Shown: in pieces, positions 1 through 9,102 of the stretch
How the letters are laid out: each line of letters begins with the position of its first letter
Numbering within the stretch: the first letter of the stretch is position 1
From: Prorocentrum cordatum
Lineage: Eukaryota; Sar; Dinophyceae; Prorocentrales; Prorocentraceae
DNA: 30,000 nt
Direction of reading: 5' to 3'
Assembly: GCA_963575745.1 (NCBI GenBank)
Contig: CAUYUJ010016149.1
Span: forward strand, 1 to 30,000
The notes under the pieces: model-generated
The model's input: the letters and a program-made list of their open reading frames with translations, nothing else
What the model was told of the DNA's origin: nothing
The model's database searches: none
Position numbers and translations under genes: made by a program

Positions 1-607
1 CTCAGCCTCAGCCTCAGCCTGCCTCAGCATCAGCCTGCTTCAGCCTCAGCCTCAGCCTGCCTCAGCCTCAGCCTCAGTCTGCTTCAGCCTCAGCCTCAGT
101 CTGCCTTCAGCCTCGGCCTCAGCCTCAGCCTGCCTCAGCCTCAGCCTGCCTCGGCCGCAGCATCAGCCTGCCCTGCCTCAGCCCTCAGCCTCAGCCTGCC
201 TCAGCCTCAGCCGCAGCCTGCTTAGCCTCAGCTCAGTCTGCCTTCAAGCCTCGGCCTCGGCCTCGGCCTGCCTCAGCCTCAGCCTTGCATACAGCCTCAG
301 CCTCCAGCTGACCTCCAGCATACAGCTGCCTCAGCCCTCAGCCTCAGCCTGCATCAGACACCACCTAGCCTCGGCACTGCTTCAGCATCAGCCTCAATCT
401 GCCTTCAGCCTGGATTCCAGTCTCAAGATGCCTCAGCCTCAGACGGCATCAAGATGGAGCTCAGCCTCAAGCTGCCTCAGCCTCAGCCTGCCTCAGCCTC
501 AGCCTCAGCCTGCTTCAGCCTCAGCCTCAGTATGCCTTCAGCCTCGGCCTCAGCCTCAGCCTGCCTCAGCCTCAGCCTGCCTCAGCCTCAGCATCAGCCT
601 GCCTCAG
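1..607. repeat. CAGCCT-type degenerate hexanucleotide array
   Basis: The stretch is almost entirely built from CAGCCT hexamers, often grouped as GCCTCAGCCTCAGCCT and broken by single-base variants (CAGCAT, CAGTCT, TTCAGC). It begins at the window edge, so the array probably continues leftwards. Open frames across it encode only Ser/Ala/Leu/Gln/Pro-rich repeats, as expected when a hexamer is translated, so I do not call a gene. Divergence grows around 240-460, where units are interrupted. Confidence 0.93.
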
Positions 608-1228
608 CATTCAAAATGTGGCCAGGGAGTGGAATTCTGGGAACTCGAAGAACACGAAGTGGCCTACAGTTTGCTCCGGGCATTCAAAATCATACCCAGG
701 AATGGAGTTCTGGGAAGTCCAAGAACACGAAGTGGCCTACAGTTGGCTCCGGGCATCCAAAATGTGGCCCGGGAATGGAGTTCTGGGAATTCGAAGACCA
801 CGAAGTGGCCTACAGTTGGCTCCGAGCATCAAAATGTGCCCGGAATGGAGTTCTGGGAATTCGAAGACCACGAAGTGGCCTACAGTTGGCGCCGGGCTGG
901 GAACTCGAAGACCAGGAAGTGGCCTACAGTGGCTCCGGGCAAAAATGTGGCCCGGGAATGGAGTTCTGGGAACTCGAAGAGCACGAAGTGGCCTACAGTT
1001 GGCTCCGGGCATCCAAAATGTGGCCCGGGAATGGAGTTCTGGGAACTCGAAGAGCACGAAGTGGCCTACAGTTGGCTCCGGGCATCCAAAATGTGGCCCG
1101 GGAATGGAGTTCTGGGAACTCGAAGAGCACGAAGTGTGTGACTGTTGCATCCGGCCCTCCAGAATGTGGCCCGGGAATGGCGTTCTGGGATCTCGAAGAG
1201 CACGAAGTGTGTGACTGTTGCATCCGTA
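608..1228. repeat. Minisatellite of 73-bp units, about 8.5 copies
   Basis: Units begin with CATCCAAAATGTGGCCCGGG or a variant and run through an AACTCGAAGAGCACGAAG block. Starts at 1010, 1083, 1156 and 1229 give a spacing of exactly 73 bp. Copies in the middle (about 1010-1155) are nearly identical. Copies at both ends are more diverged, and one copy near 890-940 is internally deleted. In the last two units GGCCTACAGTTGG is replaced by TGTGACTGTTG, a variant block shared by neighbouring units, which indicates spread by local duplication. Because 73 is not a multiple of three, the reading frame rotates at every unit; this explains the several overlapping open frames and argues against coding. 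Confidence 0.95.
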
Positions 1229-1359
1229 TTCAGAAAAACGAAGCCCGGCGACCCGGCACCTGCCGCCCGGCAACTCCCAACACCTGCCCGGACCCCCCTG
1301 TGGAGTGATCTGCTGCTCTCTTTTGATCCCACTAGAAACCTATCAGTCTTCGCTGTTAG

Positions 1360-2405
1360 GTAAAAACTTGCAATTCTAGCATATTCGCCTTTCGGATGTC
1401 ATCAGGTTTCAAGACGGTTTCAAAGCCCCCGAGATCGTCTCAAGACGACCCAAAAGGCCCCCGAGAAAGCTTCAAGACGGCCGAGCCGGGCCCCACGATG
1501 GTCGACGAGAGCCCCAAGACAGCCCATAATGGAACCAAGAGGCCCCCCAAGGGCTCCAAGCACAGACCCAAAAGGGCCATGGGAGGTCCCCGGAAGTGCC
1601 CAAGATGGGTCCAAAGGGGGCTCCAGCGGGCCCAAGCTCCCCAAGACGGCCCAAGAATGCCCCAGGACGGCCCATGAAGGCGCCAAAACGGCCCACGAGG
1701 GCCCCGAAAACACCCCCCGATGTTTCCGAATGCCAACATCAAGACCCCCAAGGCACCCCAAAAAGCTTCCCAAGGGTCTTTCAAAACACAAAAATCGTCC
1801 CATTCCTTTCGTACAACTTACAATTTTAACATATTCGCCTTTCGGATTTCATCAGGTTTCAAGACGGTTTCAAAGCCCCCGAGATCGCCTCAAGGCGCTC
1901 CGAAAGGCCCCCTTAGAAAGCTTCAAGACGGCGGCCGAGCCGGGCCCCACGAGAGCCCCAAGACAGCCCATAATGGAACCAAGAGGCCCCCCAAGGGCTC
2001 CCAGCACAGACCCAAAAGGGCCATGGGATGTCCCCGGAAGTGCCCAAGATGGGTCCAAAGGGGGCCCCAGCGGGCCCAAGCTCCCCAAGACGGCCCAAGA
2101 AGGCCCCAGGAGGACGGCCCATGAAGGCGCCAAAACGGCCCACGAGGGCCCCGAAAACACACCCACGATGCTTCCGAATGCCAGCATTCATTGATTTTGC
2201 TCCCATGACATTTCACATTGTGACCCAGTCGTTGAAGGTCTCGTGGCATGCAGCGAAGATGCATATGTACGCTGTACACATACAACAATGTAAGTATATT
2301 GTATACACCGAGACATTTGTACGGAACGTGCATGCACCTGCGCGTGTATGCATGCATGCGCGCATGTACGTACGCACGCATTCCGCTTGCGTGCAGAACT
2401 CAAAG
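1360..2405 (+). repeat. Composite repeat module, copy A: two 450-bp units plus tail
   Basis: Two tandem units start around the shared motif ATTCGCCTTTCGGAT; its positions at 1383 and 1833 give a 450-bp period. Each unit carries a CGGCCCAAG/AAGGCCCC-rich block with shorter internal repeats. The second unit ends near 2190 and is followed by a non-tandem tail (TTGATTTTGCTCCCATGACA onward) and a TGCATGC/GTACGTAC-rich stretch ending GCAGAACTCAAAGGAC at 2405. The same order recurs at 18278-19464 in the same orientation. The unit length is divisible by three, so long Pro/Lys/Gly-rich frames stay open on both strands (for example 1529-2194 +). I treat these as by-products, though translation cannot be ruled out. 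Confidence 0.92.
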
Positions 2406-2443
2406 GACCAAGGTGCATGGCGCGCAGCGCCAATGCAGTCTTG

Positions 2444-2470
2444 TATATATATATATATATACATATATAT
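2444..2470. repeat. (TA)n microsatellite
   Basis: An almost pure TA tract with one ACA interruption. It lies between the end of repeat copy A and the first recognisable retroelement codons, so it marks or sits next to the 5' insertion junction of the truncated element. Confidence 0.9.
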
Positions 2471-2553
2471 GTTGATATAACAAAAAATGCAACGCTGACA
2501 CTCTTGGGAGCCTCCCCCTCCATCCTCCTCCTTATCCTTTTCCGTCGCCTTTT

Positions 2554-3348
2554 GTGCGGCGTAAGATGTATGTAACAGGAGTGCGCCCCGCTGCTGGCTA
2601 TGGAGCCATGGTTCTTGGCCTCTCCTATGCGGGGCTCAAAGCCACGCAGCGCACCCGGCTGGCTGGCCGCACCCCTGCACATCGTAGAGCGTCGCTCATG
2701 GCGAAGTTGGTTTTCCGCGGCGACCCAGTTTGGAAGCATTCGGTAGCCCCAGCACTCCAATGGGCCTCTAGCATTCGGCATTCGATGACCCATCCCATTA
2801 CCTCGCCCTTCTCGTTCCGAGAGCACATCCAGATCTGGAGGGACACGGTGGAGTCCCGGGAGCTCGATATCACCTTTGCAGGTTGGAAGTCTTCGCGAGA
2901 CCCCATACATATAATGCTACTCAGTTTACATCGGATCGGTTGGAAAGCTCAGGGATTTCCGTGCTTGCACGACGAGCGGGGGTACGTCATTGATTTGTTG
3001 TACACCTCCCCTGCCATGGTCACTAAGCTCTTGGAGGTAGGAGTCCAGAGATCCCATGAGCGTCGCATGGCGCAGGCCTTGCCATATTTCGATGCTGCTT
3101 GTGTTTCACCTGATCCATGGCGACGCATGTTGAGAGCGAAGCGAATCACACCTCGGGGGAAGTACTACCTGTGTGCTTCTTTCTCGGGGGGCCGTTGGAC
3201 GGGAGATAGACTACAGGCCTCTGGCTATGTACGTGATGGTTTGTGTCCACTGTGCCGACAGCCCGACTCGCGGGTGCATCGTTTTTTTGTTGCGAGAGTC
3301 CTAAGCCCGCGGCTGCCAGGCGCGAGCACCTCTCGGACGAGGAGATAG
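2554..3348 (+). pseudogene. Retroelement fragment: RT C-terminal end and zinc knuckle
   Basis: This frame opens just after a stop at 2473-2475; there is no genuine start, because the element is cut at its 5' end. The first residues (VRPAAGYGAMVLGLS) resemble the post-RT segment seen in dinoflagellate LINE-like proteins, as do later motifs such as DPVWKHSVAPALQWA and LLSLHRIGWKA. The C-terminal part reads CPLCRQPDSRVHRFF, the first half of a CCHC-like finger. The expected final cysteine lies in the next frame (CCESPKP), so homology continues across a slip in the T-run at 3282-3288. No catalytic RT residues are present. The family assignment rests on remembered motif order and was not searched. 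Confidence 0.78.
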
Positions 3349-3610
3349 CTCAAGCCCGCGCTGCCGACCCAGCCAAACTTTTTTTTTGGTTTCGGCTAAT
3401 AGCGACTCGGCCCTCGTCTCCTCCTCCTTGTCTCGACCTCGATCCCGTCCTGCAAGGGCCCGAGGGTGAGCCACTAACGATCGAGCAGTGTTGTGCCCGC
3501 ACCCTCGACGACGAGATTGCGGTGGATGGTTCAGCGAGCCAAGGTGTCTCTCGGGAACTGAACAGGGCGACGTATGCTGCTGTGTTCCCGGCCCCTGGGG
3601 ACGTGTACAA
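3290..3610 (+). pseudogene. Retroelement fragment: linker and first RNase H strand
   Basis: After the frameshift the protein resumes with CCESPKPAAARREHL, followed by an Asp/Pro-rich linker. It then enters RNase H at the motif AVDGSASQGVSREL, where the first catalytic aspartate is encoded at 3525-3527. Homology is lost in this frame after about PAPGD and resumes in frame 2 with RARVRGTVWPGLLQTPQS. The break is near the CCCCTGGGG stretch at 3592-3600. A nine-T run at 3379-3387 lies inside the linker. Confidence 0.75.
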
Positions 3611-4050
3611 ATCCGTGCCAGGGTCCGAGGGACGGTTTGGCCTGGATTGCTCCAGACGCCCCAGTCGGGCGAGCACCTTGGCATCGCCATTCTCAGTTGC
3701 CTCGTCACGGGCCGCAAGGAGGTGCACAGCGATTGTCTGGGAGGCGTTCTCCTGGCCACTTCTCGGGCCTCGTCGCAAGCGGGCCCTCATCAAGTGTTCG
3801 CTGGCCCCCGTAGGCGCGCCCTTGCCGAACATGGGCAAGACTCTGTCACCTCGATTTCCCATGTGCAGGTTCACAGGTCGGAGGGAGTCATCGAGGCACT
3901 GCTCCCACCTGAGCGCAAGGTAGCCCTTGCCAATGCTGATGCAGATCGATTGGCGAAGCATACCATGACCCTGCACCCCAGCCTTCCTGCGCAGGCGCTC
4001 GCGCAGTTCGGCTCTGAGGTCGCCATCCTCCGCAAGGTGGTTTTGATGTA
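3600..4050 (+). pseudogene. Retroelement fragment: RNase H catalytic core
   Basis: The rest of a type I RNase H fold is visible: the catalytic Glu in QSGEHLGIAI (codon 3671-3673), the second Asp in VHSDCLGGV (3731-3733), the His of HVQVHRSE (3872-3874) and the final Asp in NADADRLAKH (3944-3946). With the Asp at 3525 all four carboxylates and the histidine survive, although the reading frame is broken between them. RNase H would degrade the RNA strand of the RNA-DNA hybrid during element copying. The frame ends in an unrelated tail after VVLMYD. Confidence 0.8.
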
Positions 4051-4697
4051 TGATGTATGCTGCTGTCCCCTCGTGCTTTCCTAAACTGGAGCTTGTTCGG
4101 GACCGTGCGGGCGCTCGTGTGCCTAGGCCCCGTGCCCTGAGATGGCACGCCTGGATCGGCCTGGACCCTGGGACCGGCTCTGGGGGCCTGGCCCCGCCCG
4201 TGTTTCGTTGCAGTCAGTGTGTTCGCTGCTTGCTGTGATGCATATCAACCGATGGACGGGTGCAGAGGACCCCCGACGGCCACGTGCCGCGTGCGCGACA
4301 AGGCGAGCCCCCATGGCCACGTTCTGTGCACCGCCCTTCGCCAGACCGCGCAACGTGCGAGCCGCTCGTGTTCTGTTTCGGGTGCGGCGCCCACACGCGT
4401 GAGCAGTGTTTCAGGCTGGCGGTCCGCTGCAACAGTGAGCCAGGACCGTGTGGCAGAAGAGCCCTCTCCCGCATTCGGCGCGTCCTTCGCCCCCACTGCA
4501 GCTCGGGGGAGACGGTGGCTGCGGGGTCGGGCACGACGTGCCCTGCTTCGACCAAGTTCGTGCTGCTACCAGCGGCACCTGTCGGCACCGCCTCCTCGCC
4601 TGCGAGCGCGCGCCCCATCCCAACAGCGGGAATGGAGGCGCTGGCGGCTCGCGTGCGCCAGCGCGAGGAGGCGGCAGCTGCGGCTCGACGCAGCTAA
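4050..4697 (+). pseudogene. Retroelement fragment: Cys/His-rich C-terminal tail
   Basis: Homology-like sequence continues from YAAVPSCFPKLELVRD through RALRWHAWI and FRCSQCVRC, stops at a TGA at 4236-4238, and reappears as HVLCTALRQTAQRA in another frame and as LVFCFGCGAHTREQC in the frame closing at 4695-4697. The spaced Cys pairs (FRCxxCxRC and FCFGCG) look like zinc-binding ends found after RNase H in this element class. The slip at 4040-4055 coincides with a tandem TGATGTA duplication, suggesting a local duplication caused it. The final residues (LAARVRQREEAAAAARRS) form a basic helix before the stop. Confidence 0.65.
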
Positions 4698-4699
4698 AG

Positions 4700-4846
4700 T
4701 TACAGTTGTTTGCTCTGCCTTGGAGGGCCTCCGAAGAAAGCCTCCGCCTCCTCCTCCATCTCCTCCTTCGTGGGCAGCACCACCGGCGGCGTCTTCTCCT
4801 CCTGCTTCGCCTTCTCCACCTCTTCCGTGGGCAGCCGCAACACTTG
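4700..4846 (-). CDS. Possible terminal exon, unknown product
   Basis: On the minus strand a Glu/Lys-rich tail (LPTEEVEKAKQEEKTPPVV, then LPTKEEMEEEAEAFFGGPP, then RQSKQL) ends at a TAA at 4700-4702. Nearly every codon in the acidic part ends in G or C. A possible acceptor AG lies near 4846 after CTGCCCTCCGC. I recognise no family. The stretch touches the retroelement stop on the other strand, so it might equally be the antisense of element 3' UTR rich in CTCC. It stands out from its surroundings by composition only. Confidence 0.22.
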   Translation of the reverse strand, partial: QVLRLPTEEVEKAKQEEKTPPVVLPTKEEMEEEAEAFFGGPPRQSKQL

Positions 4847-4901
4847 CGGAGGGCAGGCTGGGGCCTCACGTGCGTGAGCGCCGGCGCCGCCGCGCGGGCA
4901 G

Positions 4902-4960
4902 AGGTGGAGCTGGCCGACCTGGACTGGAAGACGGCGGAGGCCCTGGGGCGCTTCCACACC
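4902..4960 (+). CDS. Possible exon, unknown product
   Basis: After a CAG at 4899-4901 the frame reads VELADLDWKTAEALGRFHT, with almost all codons ending in G or C, followed by a GT at 4961. The frame also stays open through LAARRARLRR. It looks like an amphipathic helix and contrasts with the Pro/Arg/Ala shadow frames around it. It lies 200 bp past the retroelement stop. GC-rich DNA can produce such islands by chance and no family is recognised. Confidence 0.2.
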
Positions 4961-5391
4961 GTGCTGGCGGCGAGGCGCGCGCGCTTGCGGCGCCTCCCCT
5001 CTCCTCTCCCCGCTGCCAGTGCCCTCTCCGTTCCCTTTCCCCGCCTCCCCTTTCCCTCCGCCCCTCGCCGCCCCCCCTGGGCTCCCCCCTCTCGCTGCGG
5101 CGCCCTGCGCTCCCCCGCCGCCCGCGCGAGGTTCGGGCCCAGCGCGTGGGTTCGCTGCCGTTGCCCTCTCTCGCTCGATCGCCGCAGCCAGCGTCGCCGC
5201 TGTCGCCGCGGCAACCGCCGCCGCTGTCGGCGTCTCCGCCACCGTCGCTACAGCCGTCGCTTTTGCCGCGGCGCCCGCGCGAGCGTTCGGCGCAAGGTTC
5301 GGGCCCGACGCGGAGAGCGCGGTCTTCGGCCTCGGGCTCGGCGACAAGAGGCGCCAGGGGCGTCGCCGCTGCCGTCTCCACTGTCGCCGCG
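4961..5391. other. GC-rich low-complexity spacer
   Basis: Dominated by CCCTCTCC, CGCCGC and GCCGCTGTCGC blocks. Frames on both strands stay open and yield Pro/Arg/Ala/Ser-rich products without domain features. Imperfect repeats of GCCGCTGTCGCCGC occur around 5185-5270. I find no supported gene. Confidence 0.6.

Positions 5392-5478
<87 letters not shown>
5392..5478. repeat. (GTC)29 trinucleotide microsatellite
   Basis: An uninterrupted GTC tract of 87 bases. It translates as poly-Val, poly-Ser or poly-Arg on the plus strand, which explains the homopolymer segments of the surrounding open frames. Its purity implies recent expansion. Confidence 0.97.
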
Positions 5479-6402
5479 CTCCGTCGACGTCGTTTGTCTC
5501 AGCTCGGCGTCGTACCCCCCAAAGCCCTTTGGAGCCCTCTAACAGAAGGCCATGGCGCCTCCTCCTCGGCCTGATCTGCATCCCTGCCTGTCCCGCCCTG
5601 CCTTCGGGCTTCCCTCCTCCCATCCGTGCCAGGCACGCGCAGCCGCTCTCTGCCTCTCGCTGCCTGGCGCTGCCGCCTCGTGCCGCCCCTCGCCGCTGCC
5701 GCCTCGCTGCCGCCTCGCTGACGCCTCGCGGCTGCCTCGCTGCTGCCGTCACCTCGCTTCCGCCTCGCGCCGCCGCCGCGCCGCCTCGCCCCGACCTCTC
5801 GCTGCCCGCTGTGCTCGCTGCCTCGGGCCGCGCTCGGCGCCGCCCTCTCGCCGATGTCAGGCTGCCGCCGCTCGCCGCCACCGCAGCTGCCGCTGCCTGC
5901 CGGCTGCCCCCGCGCCGCCCGCCGCCCGCCGCCCTGGGCTGCCGACCGCGGCCGGGCCGCTTCTCGCGCCGCCTGCCGCTGCCCCCTGGCCGCCCGCCGC
6001 TCGCCCCTCGCTGCTGCCAGAATTGTTGTCTTTGCGCCGGCGGCGAGGCAGGGGCCGTCTGCCAGCGGAGAGGATTGTGCCACCACGCAGGAGGGGGAGC
6101 AGGCTGGAGCTGCTGCCAGAAGCAGCTGGCTTGCTCTCCACCCCTGGCCCCGACCGGGCCCGCGCTGGGCGCCCGCGTCTCGCCATCCCTGGCCTCTGCA
6201 GCCACCCAACCTGGGCCCCCGACCTCAGCGCGTCCCCCTCCTGTCGTCCGCCTCCGCCGGGCCCGCCCTGGCACTTGACCTGTGCACGCACGCTCAGGGC
6301 CTCTGGAACGATTTCGCACACGCCGGGAGCCTCTGAGACAGCCCGCGCCTGCCGCCGCCGCCGCCCGCCGCCGCGCGCCTCTGTCCGCCGTCTCGCGCCC
6401 AG
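5479..6402. other. GC-rich spacer with GCCTCGCTGCC-type degenerate repeats
   Basis: From about 5640 to 5830 the sequence consists of irregular GCCTCGCTGCC/GCCGCCTCG repeats. The rest is Ala/Arg/Pro-coding in every frame on both strands. A 539-codon minus-strand frame covers this region, the GTC tract and the possible exon at 4700, but it owes its length to GC richness (few TAA/TAG/TGA) and contains no domain. No gene is supported. Confidence 0.55.
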
Positions 6403-6485
6403 AGCGCGCGTGCGCGCGGAGGCGCCTGAGAGAGGCCGAGTTCGTGCAGCTCCTGTCCGGCGAGAGGCTGGCCGACGAGCAGCAG
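6403..6485 (+). CDS. Possible exon, unknown product
   Basis: The frame reads RRLREAEFVQLLSGERLADE with two further Gln codons and is followed by GT at 6486. A CAG preceded by a pyrimidine-rich stretch (CTCTGTCCGCCGTCTCGCGCC) ends at 6402. Composition is balanced and helical, unlike neighbouring shadow frames, and codons end mainly in G/C. No family is recognised. It would be an internal exon; no partner exon can be assigned. Confidence 0.28.
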
Positions 6486-6659
6486 GTGCCCGGAGTCAGT
6501 CAGAGCGGTCACCGCTACCACCACCCGGGTCGTTCCGAAGAGGGCAACGCCTTGCATCGCAGGCGATGGTGCTCCTCTGGTCCCAGACGGTTCCAGGCCG
6601 ATTTCGGTGGGCGGCGGGGTTCCCGTGTTTCCGGGTTCCCGGGTTCCTGGTTGAGTTCT

Positions 6660-6860
6660 TTATCGATCGGTCTCACCATCGATGTCTTTACCCACCTCTC
6701 GATCGATCTCACTATCTATTTCACTATCGATCTCAGGATCGGTCTCACAATCAATCTCACTATCGATGGCAAGAGCAATCGCACCAGCGATCTCACTATC
6801 GACCTCACTGAATCGACTTCACTATCGGTCTCACGATCGATATCCATATCACTAATTTGC
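6660..6860 (-). repeat. 12-bp AGTGAGATCGAT-type array (minus orientation)
   Basis: On the plus strand the sequence is a run of ATCGATCTCACT-like units with substitutions (ATCAATCTCACT, ATCGGTCTCACA). On the minus strand this is the same AGTGAGATCGAT satellite that appears on the plus strand at 20838-21075. In frame, units give a four-residue Ile-Asp-Ser-Glu type repeat on the minus strand. Confidence 0.9.
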
Positions 6861-6954
6861 AAGCCATCCACTGAATGGCTTTTCTCTCTGGTGTAATACA
6901 CTTCATTTGCTTTGATTGTAGTTACCCGTTTTTGGTTTCAATCCTCGTCTTCCG

Positions 6955-7255
6955 CATCCTCTTCCTCGTTGCTATCTTCTCTTCCTCGCCCTTCTCCTTA
7001 GTCCCTCCCGCCACTCCTTCTCTTTCCTTCTCTTTCCTCCTTCTCCTCCTCCTTGTCCTCCTCCTCCTCCTCCTCCTCCTCCTCCTCTTCCTCCGTCCCT
7101 CCTCCTCCTCCTCCTCCTCCTCCACCTCCCTCCCTCCCTCCCTCCCTCCCTCCCTCACTCCCTCCCTCCCTCCCTCCCTCCTTCCCTCCTTTCCTCCCTC
7201 CCTCCCTCCCTCCCTCCATACTTCCCCCCTCTCCCTCCCTCCCTCCATCCTTCCG
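6955..7255. repeat. Pyrimidine tract: (TCC)n then (CCCT)n
   Basis: A TTCTC-rich lead-in is followed by TCC triplets at about 7043-7132, then CCCT tetranucleotides to about 7252. The plus strand is nearly all pyrimidine. Mirror symmetry of such tracts makes triplex (H-DNA) structure possible. Confidence 0.95.
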
Positions 7256-8064
7256 AGGCCCAGGCAGGGAAACCATACTGCAGGGATGGGGACGGAAGTT
7301 GGCGGATGAATTGGAGGTAAATGTGCACCGCAACGTCAGTGGTGCACTCCCCGTGAGCGAGTCGAGGCCGACGGTGTGGAATGGCCAGGTGGCCAGGAGG
7401 AGAAGGGTGATGAGGAAGAGAAGGATAAGGTGGAGGACAAGGACGAGGGGAGCCCAGTAGGGAGGGAGGAGGAGGAAGACGGAATGGCGGCCCCCTTCCT
7501 CCTCCCCTTTATTCCCTTCTCTTACTCCTTTATCCTTCCGCGCCTCCCTCCTCCTCGTCCTCCTCCTTCGCCCCCTCGGTCCCCCTCCTCCTCCTTTCCC
7601 ACCTCCCCCCTCATCTGTCCTGCTCCTTTTCTCCTCCGTCACCTCCTCCTCCTCCTGCTGCTCGCTCTCCTCTCCCCTCCCCTTCCTTGCCTCTTCCGCT
7701 CCGCCCTTCCCTCTTGCGCTCCTTCTCCCTCCTTCCTTTTCTTTCCTCCCTCCTCTCTCCCATGCTGGTGATGAGATAAGGTCCTCGTCGTCCCCACCTC
7801 GTCAACCTCCTAGCTTAGTTCTCCTCTTCCTGATCCTGCCTCCTCGTCCTCCTTCCCTCCCCTGCCCCCCCTCCAGGAAAGGGTAGGCAGGAGAAGGAGC
7901 AGGTCCGGTGTGATCCTTCTCCCCGTGTCTCCCTCCCTTCTCCCTCTCTTCCTCCCCTGCGTCCGCACGGCCAGGAGCGTTTGCTCAGCGCGTCATGCCG
8001 CCGGTTTTGGCCACATCGTTTCGGCGCGGCCCGCTAAGCACGTCGCAGTCACCAAGCTTGGGCG
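7256..8064. other. Anonymous spacer with purine and pyrimidine patches
   Basis: A short mixed-composition island at 7260-7400 is followed by GAGGAGAAGG-rich sequence to about 7480, pyrimidine-rich sequence to about 7960, and a second mixed island at 7965-8060. Inside the first island a 33-bp segment at 7284-7316 lies between TACTGCAG and GTAAATG, matching acceptor and donor consensus, and reads GWGRKLADELE. This is too short to call as a gene. Otherwise I see nothing supported. Confidence 0.5.
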
Positions 8065-8217
8065 AAGAGAATTATGCACATGCACCGATCCTGGCAAGGC
8101 CCAACCTTGACCCAGGATCGGTGCATATGCCTTCCTGGCCAAGGTAGGAGGGCGTATGCACCGATCCTGGGCTCAGGATGGGCCTGGCCAGAATCGGTGC
8201 ATGTGCATAGTTCTTTT
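8065..8217. repeat. Compound palindrome: two tandem hairpins nested in a larger inverted repeat
   Basis: The first hairpin pairs 8076-8094 (GCACATGCACCGATCCTGG) with 8112-8130, giving 19-bp arms with one mismatch and a 17-nt loop. The second pairs 8152-8170 with 8188-8206, also 19-bp arms and a 17-nt loop, starting exactly 76 bp downstream of the first. The outer arms 8065-8095 and 8187-8217 are also inverted copies of each other, with a few mismatches. Several mutually exclusive folds are possible. It could be a MITE-like element, a structured RNA or a cruciform-forming site. Confidence 0.9.
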
Positions 8218-8364
8218 TCCTCTACAAGCGTCTGCGTTCCAAGCTGTTCCCATCCTCCCGGCACCAACAGCAGAGCGGCACGCGGTACCTCTGCCATGGA
8301 TCGTGTGTTTCGTAGGGGCCGCCGCCGCGACACGCTGAGCAACACCCCCACAATGCCCACGTCG

Positions 8365-8660
8365 CCCTCCTCAGTCTTCATTCCCCCCCTCTTCCCTCTC
8401 GTCCGTCTCTTCTCCTTCTCCCCACCTTCTCCTCCTCCTCCTCCTCCTCCTCCTCCTCCTCCTCCTCCTCCTTCCGCTTTCCCGCCATGCCGCGCACCTC
8501 CCCCCTTTTGTCCTCCCCTCATCCTCGCCCCCGCTCCTCGCCCCTCCCCCCTCCCCCGCCCTCCCACTCCCCTCCTCGCCCTCTCTCCGCCTCCTCCCCG
8601 TCCCGTCCCGCGTCGTCCTCCTCCCCTTCCCTTCGCTCTCCATCTTCCTTGAAGGCGAGG
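8365..8660. repeat. Pyrimidine tract with (CCT)n core
   Basis: A CT-rich stretch with a clean CCT triplet core at about 8424-8472, then CCCCTCC/CGCCC-rich sequence. It translates to Pro- and Ser-rich frames only. Confidence 0.9.
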
Positions 8661-9085
8661 GGGATGCGGGAGGGGGTGTCGGAGCAGGAGGAGGAGGGAG
8701 GGAGGGAGGGAGAGGGCGGAAGGATGGAGGGAGGGAGGGAGAGGGGGGAAGGGAGGGAGGGAGGAGGGGGGAAGGAGGGGAGGGAGGGTGGGAGGGAGGA
8801 GGGGGAGGGAGGGAGGGAGGAGGGAGGTGAGGGGCAGGAGGAGGAGGAGGAGGAGGACGGAGGAGAGGAGGAGGAGGAGGAGGAGGAGGAGGAGGAGGAG
8901 GAGGAGGAGAAAGAGACGGAGGAGGAGGAGGAGGAGGAGGAGGAGGAGGAGGAGGGGGAGGAGGAGAAGGAGGTGACGGAGAAGGAGGAGGAGGAGTAGG
9001 AGGAGGAGGAGGATGGGGAGGAGGATATGATGAAGAGGAGGGCGGGGCGAAGGAGGATAAGGAGGAGGAGGAGGAGCTCTTCGTC
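8660..9085. repeat. Purine tract: GGGA/GGA array
   Basis: GGGA and GGGAGG units dominate 8690-8828 and GGA triplets 8835-9080. The plus strand is nearly all purine, directly opposite in strand polarity to the tract that ends at 8650. The two could pair as a long imperfect stem. Confidence 0.95.
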
Positions 9086-9102
9086 CGCCCTCGTCAGTCC
9101 AC

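Larger units (their letters stand above)
2476..4697 (+). mobile_element. 5'-truncated, frameshifted non-LTR retrotransposon remnant
   Basis: This is the C-terminal part of a LINE-type polyprotein. In order it holds a segment typical of the end of the RT region (VRPAAGYGA near 2580, then W-rich helices), a zinc knuckle with CPLC near 3247, an RNase H domain at about 3520-3960, and a Cys/His-rich tail with FCFGCGAH near 4377, ending at a stop at 4695-4697. The RT catalytic core (palm with a Y/FxDD motif) is absent, which fits incomplete target-primed reverse transcription. The path moves from frame 1 to 3 near the seven-T run at 3282-3288, from 3 to 2 near 3590, and from 2 to 3 near 4040-4055, with further breaks at 4238-4370. 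It is therefore a dead copy. The right boundary and any target-site duplication are not determined. Confidence 0.85.

Noticed and set aside
4700-6319. A 539-codon minus-strand open frame
   Set aside because: It runs through the (GTC)29 tract and GC-rich repeats where stops are rare. Composition is Arg/Ala/Gly throughout, no domain is visible, and plus-strand frames are equally open. Only its last 44 codons look unusual and are listed as a weak exon.
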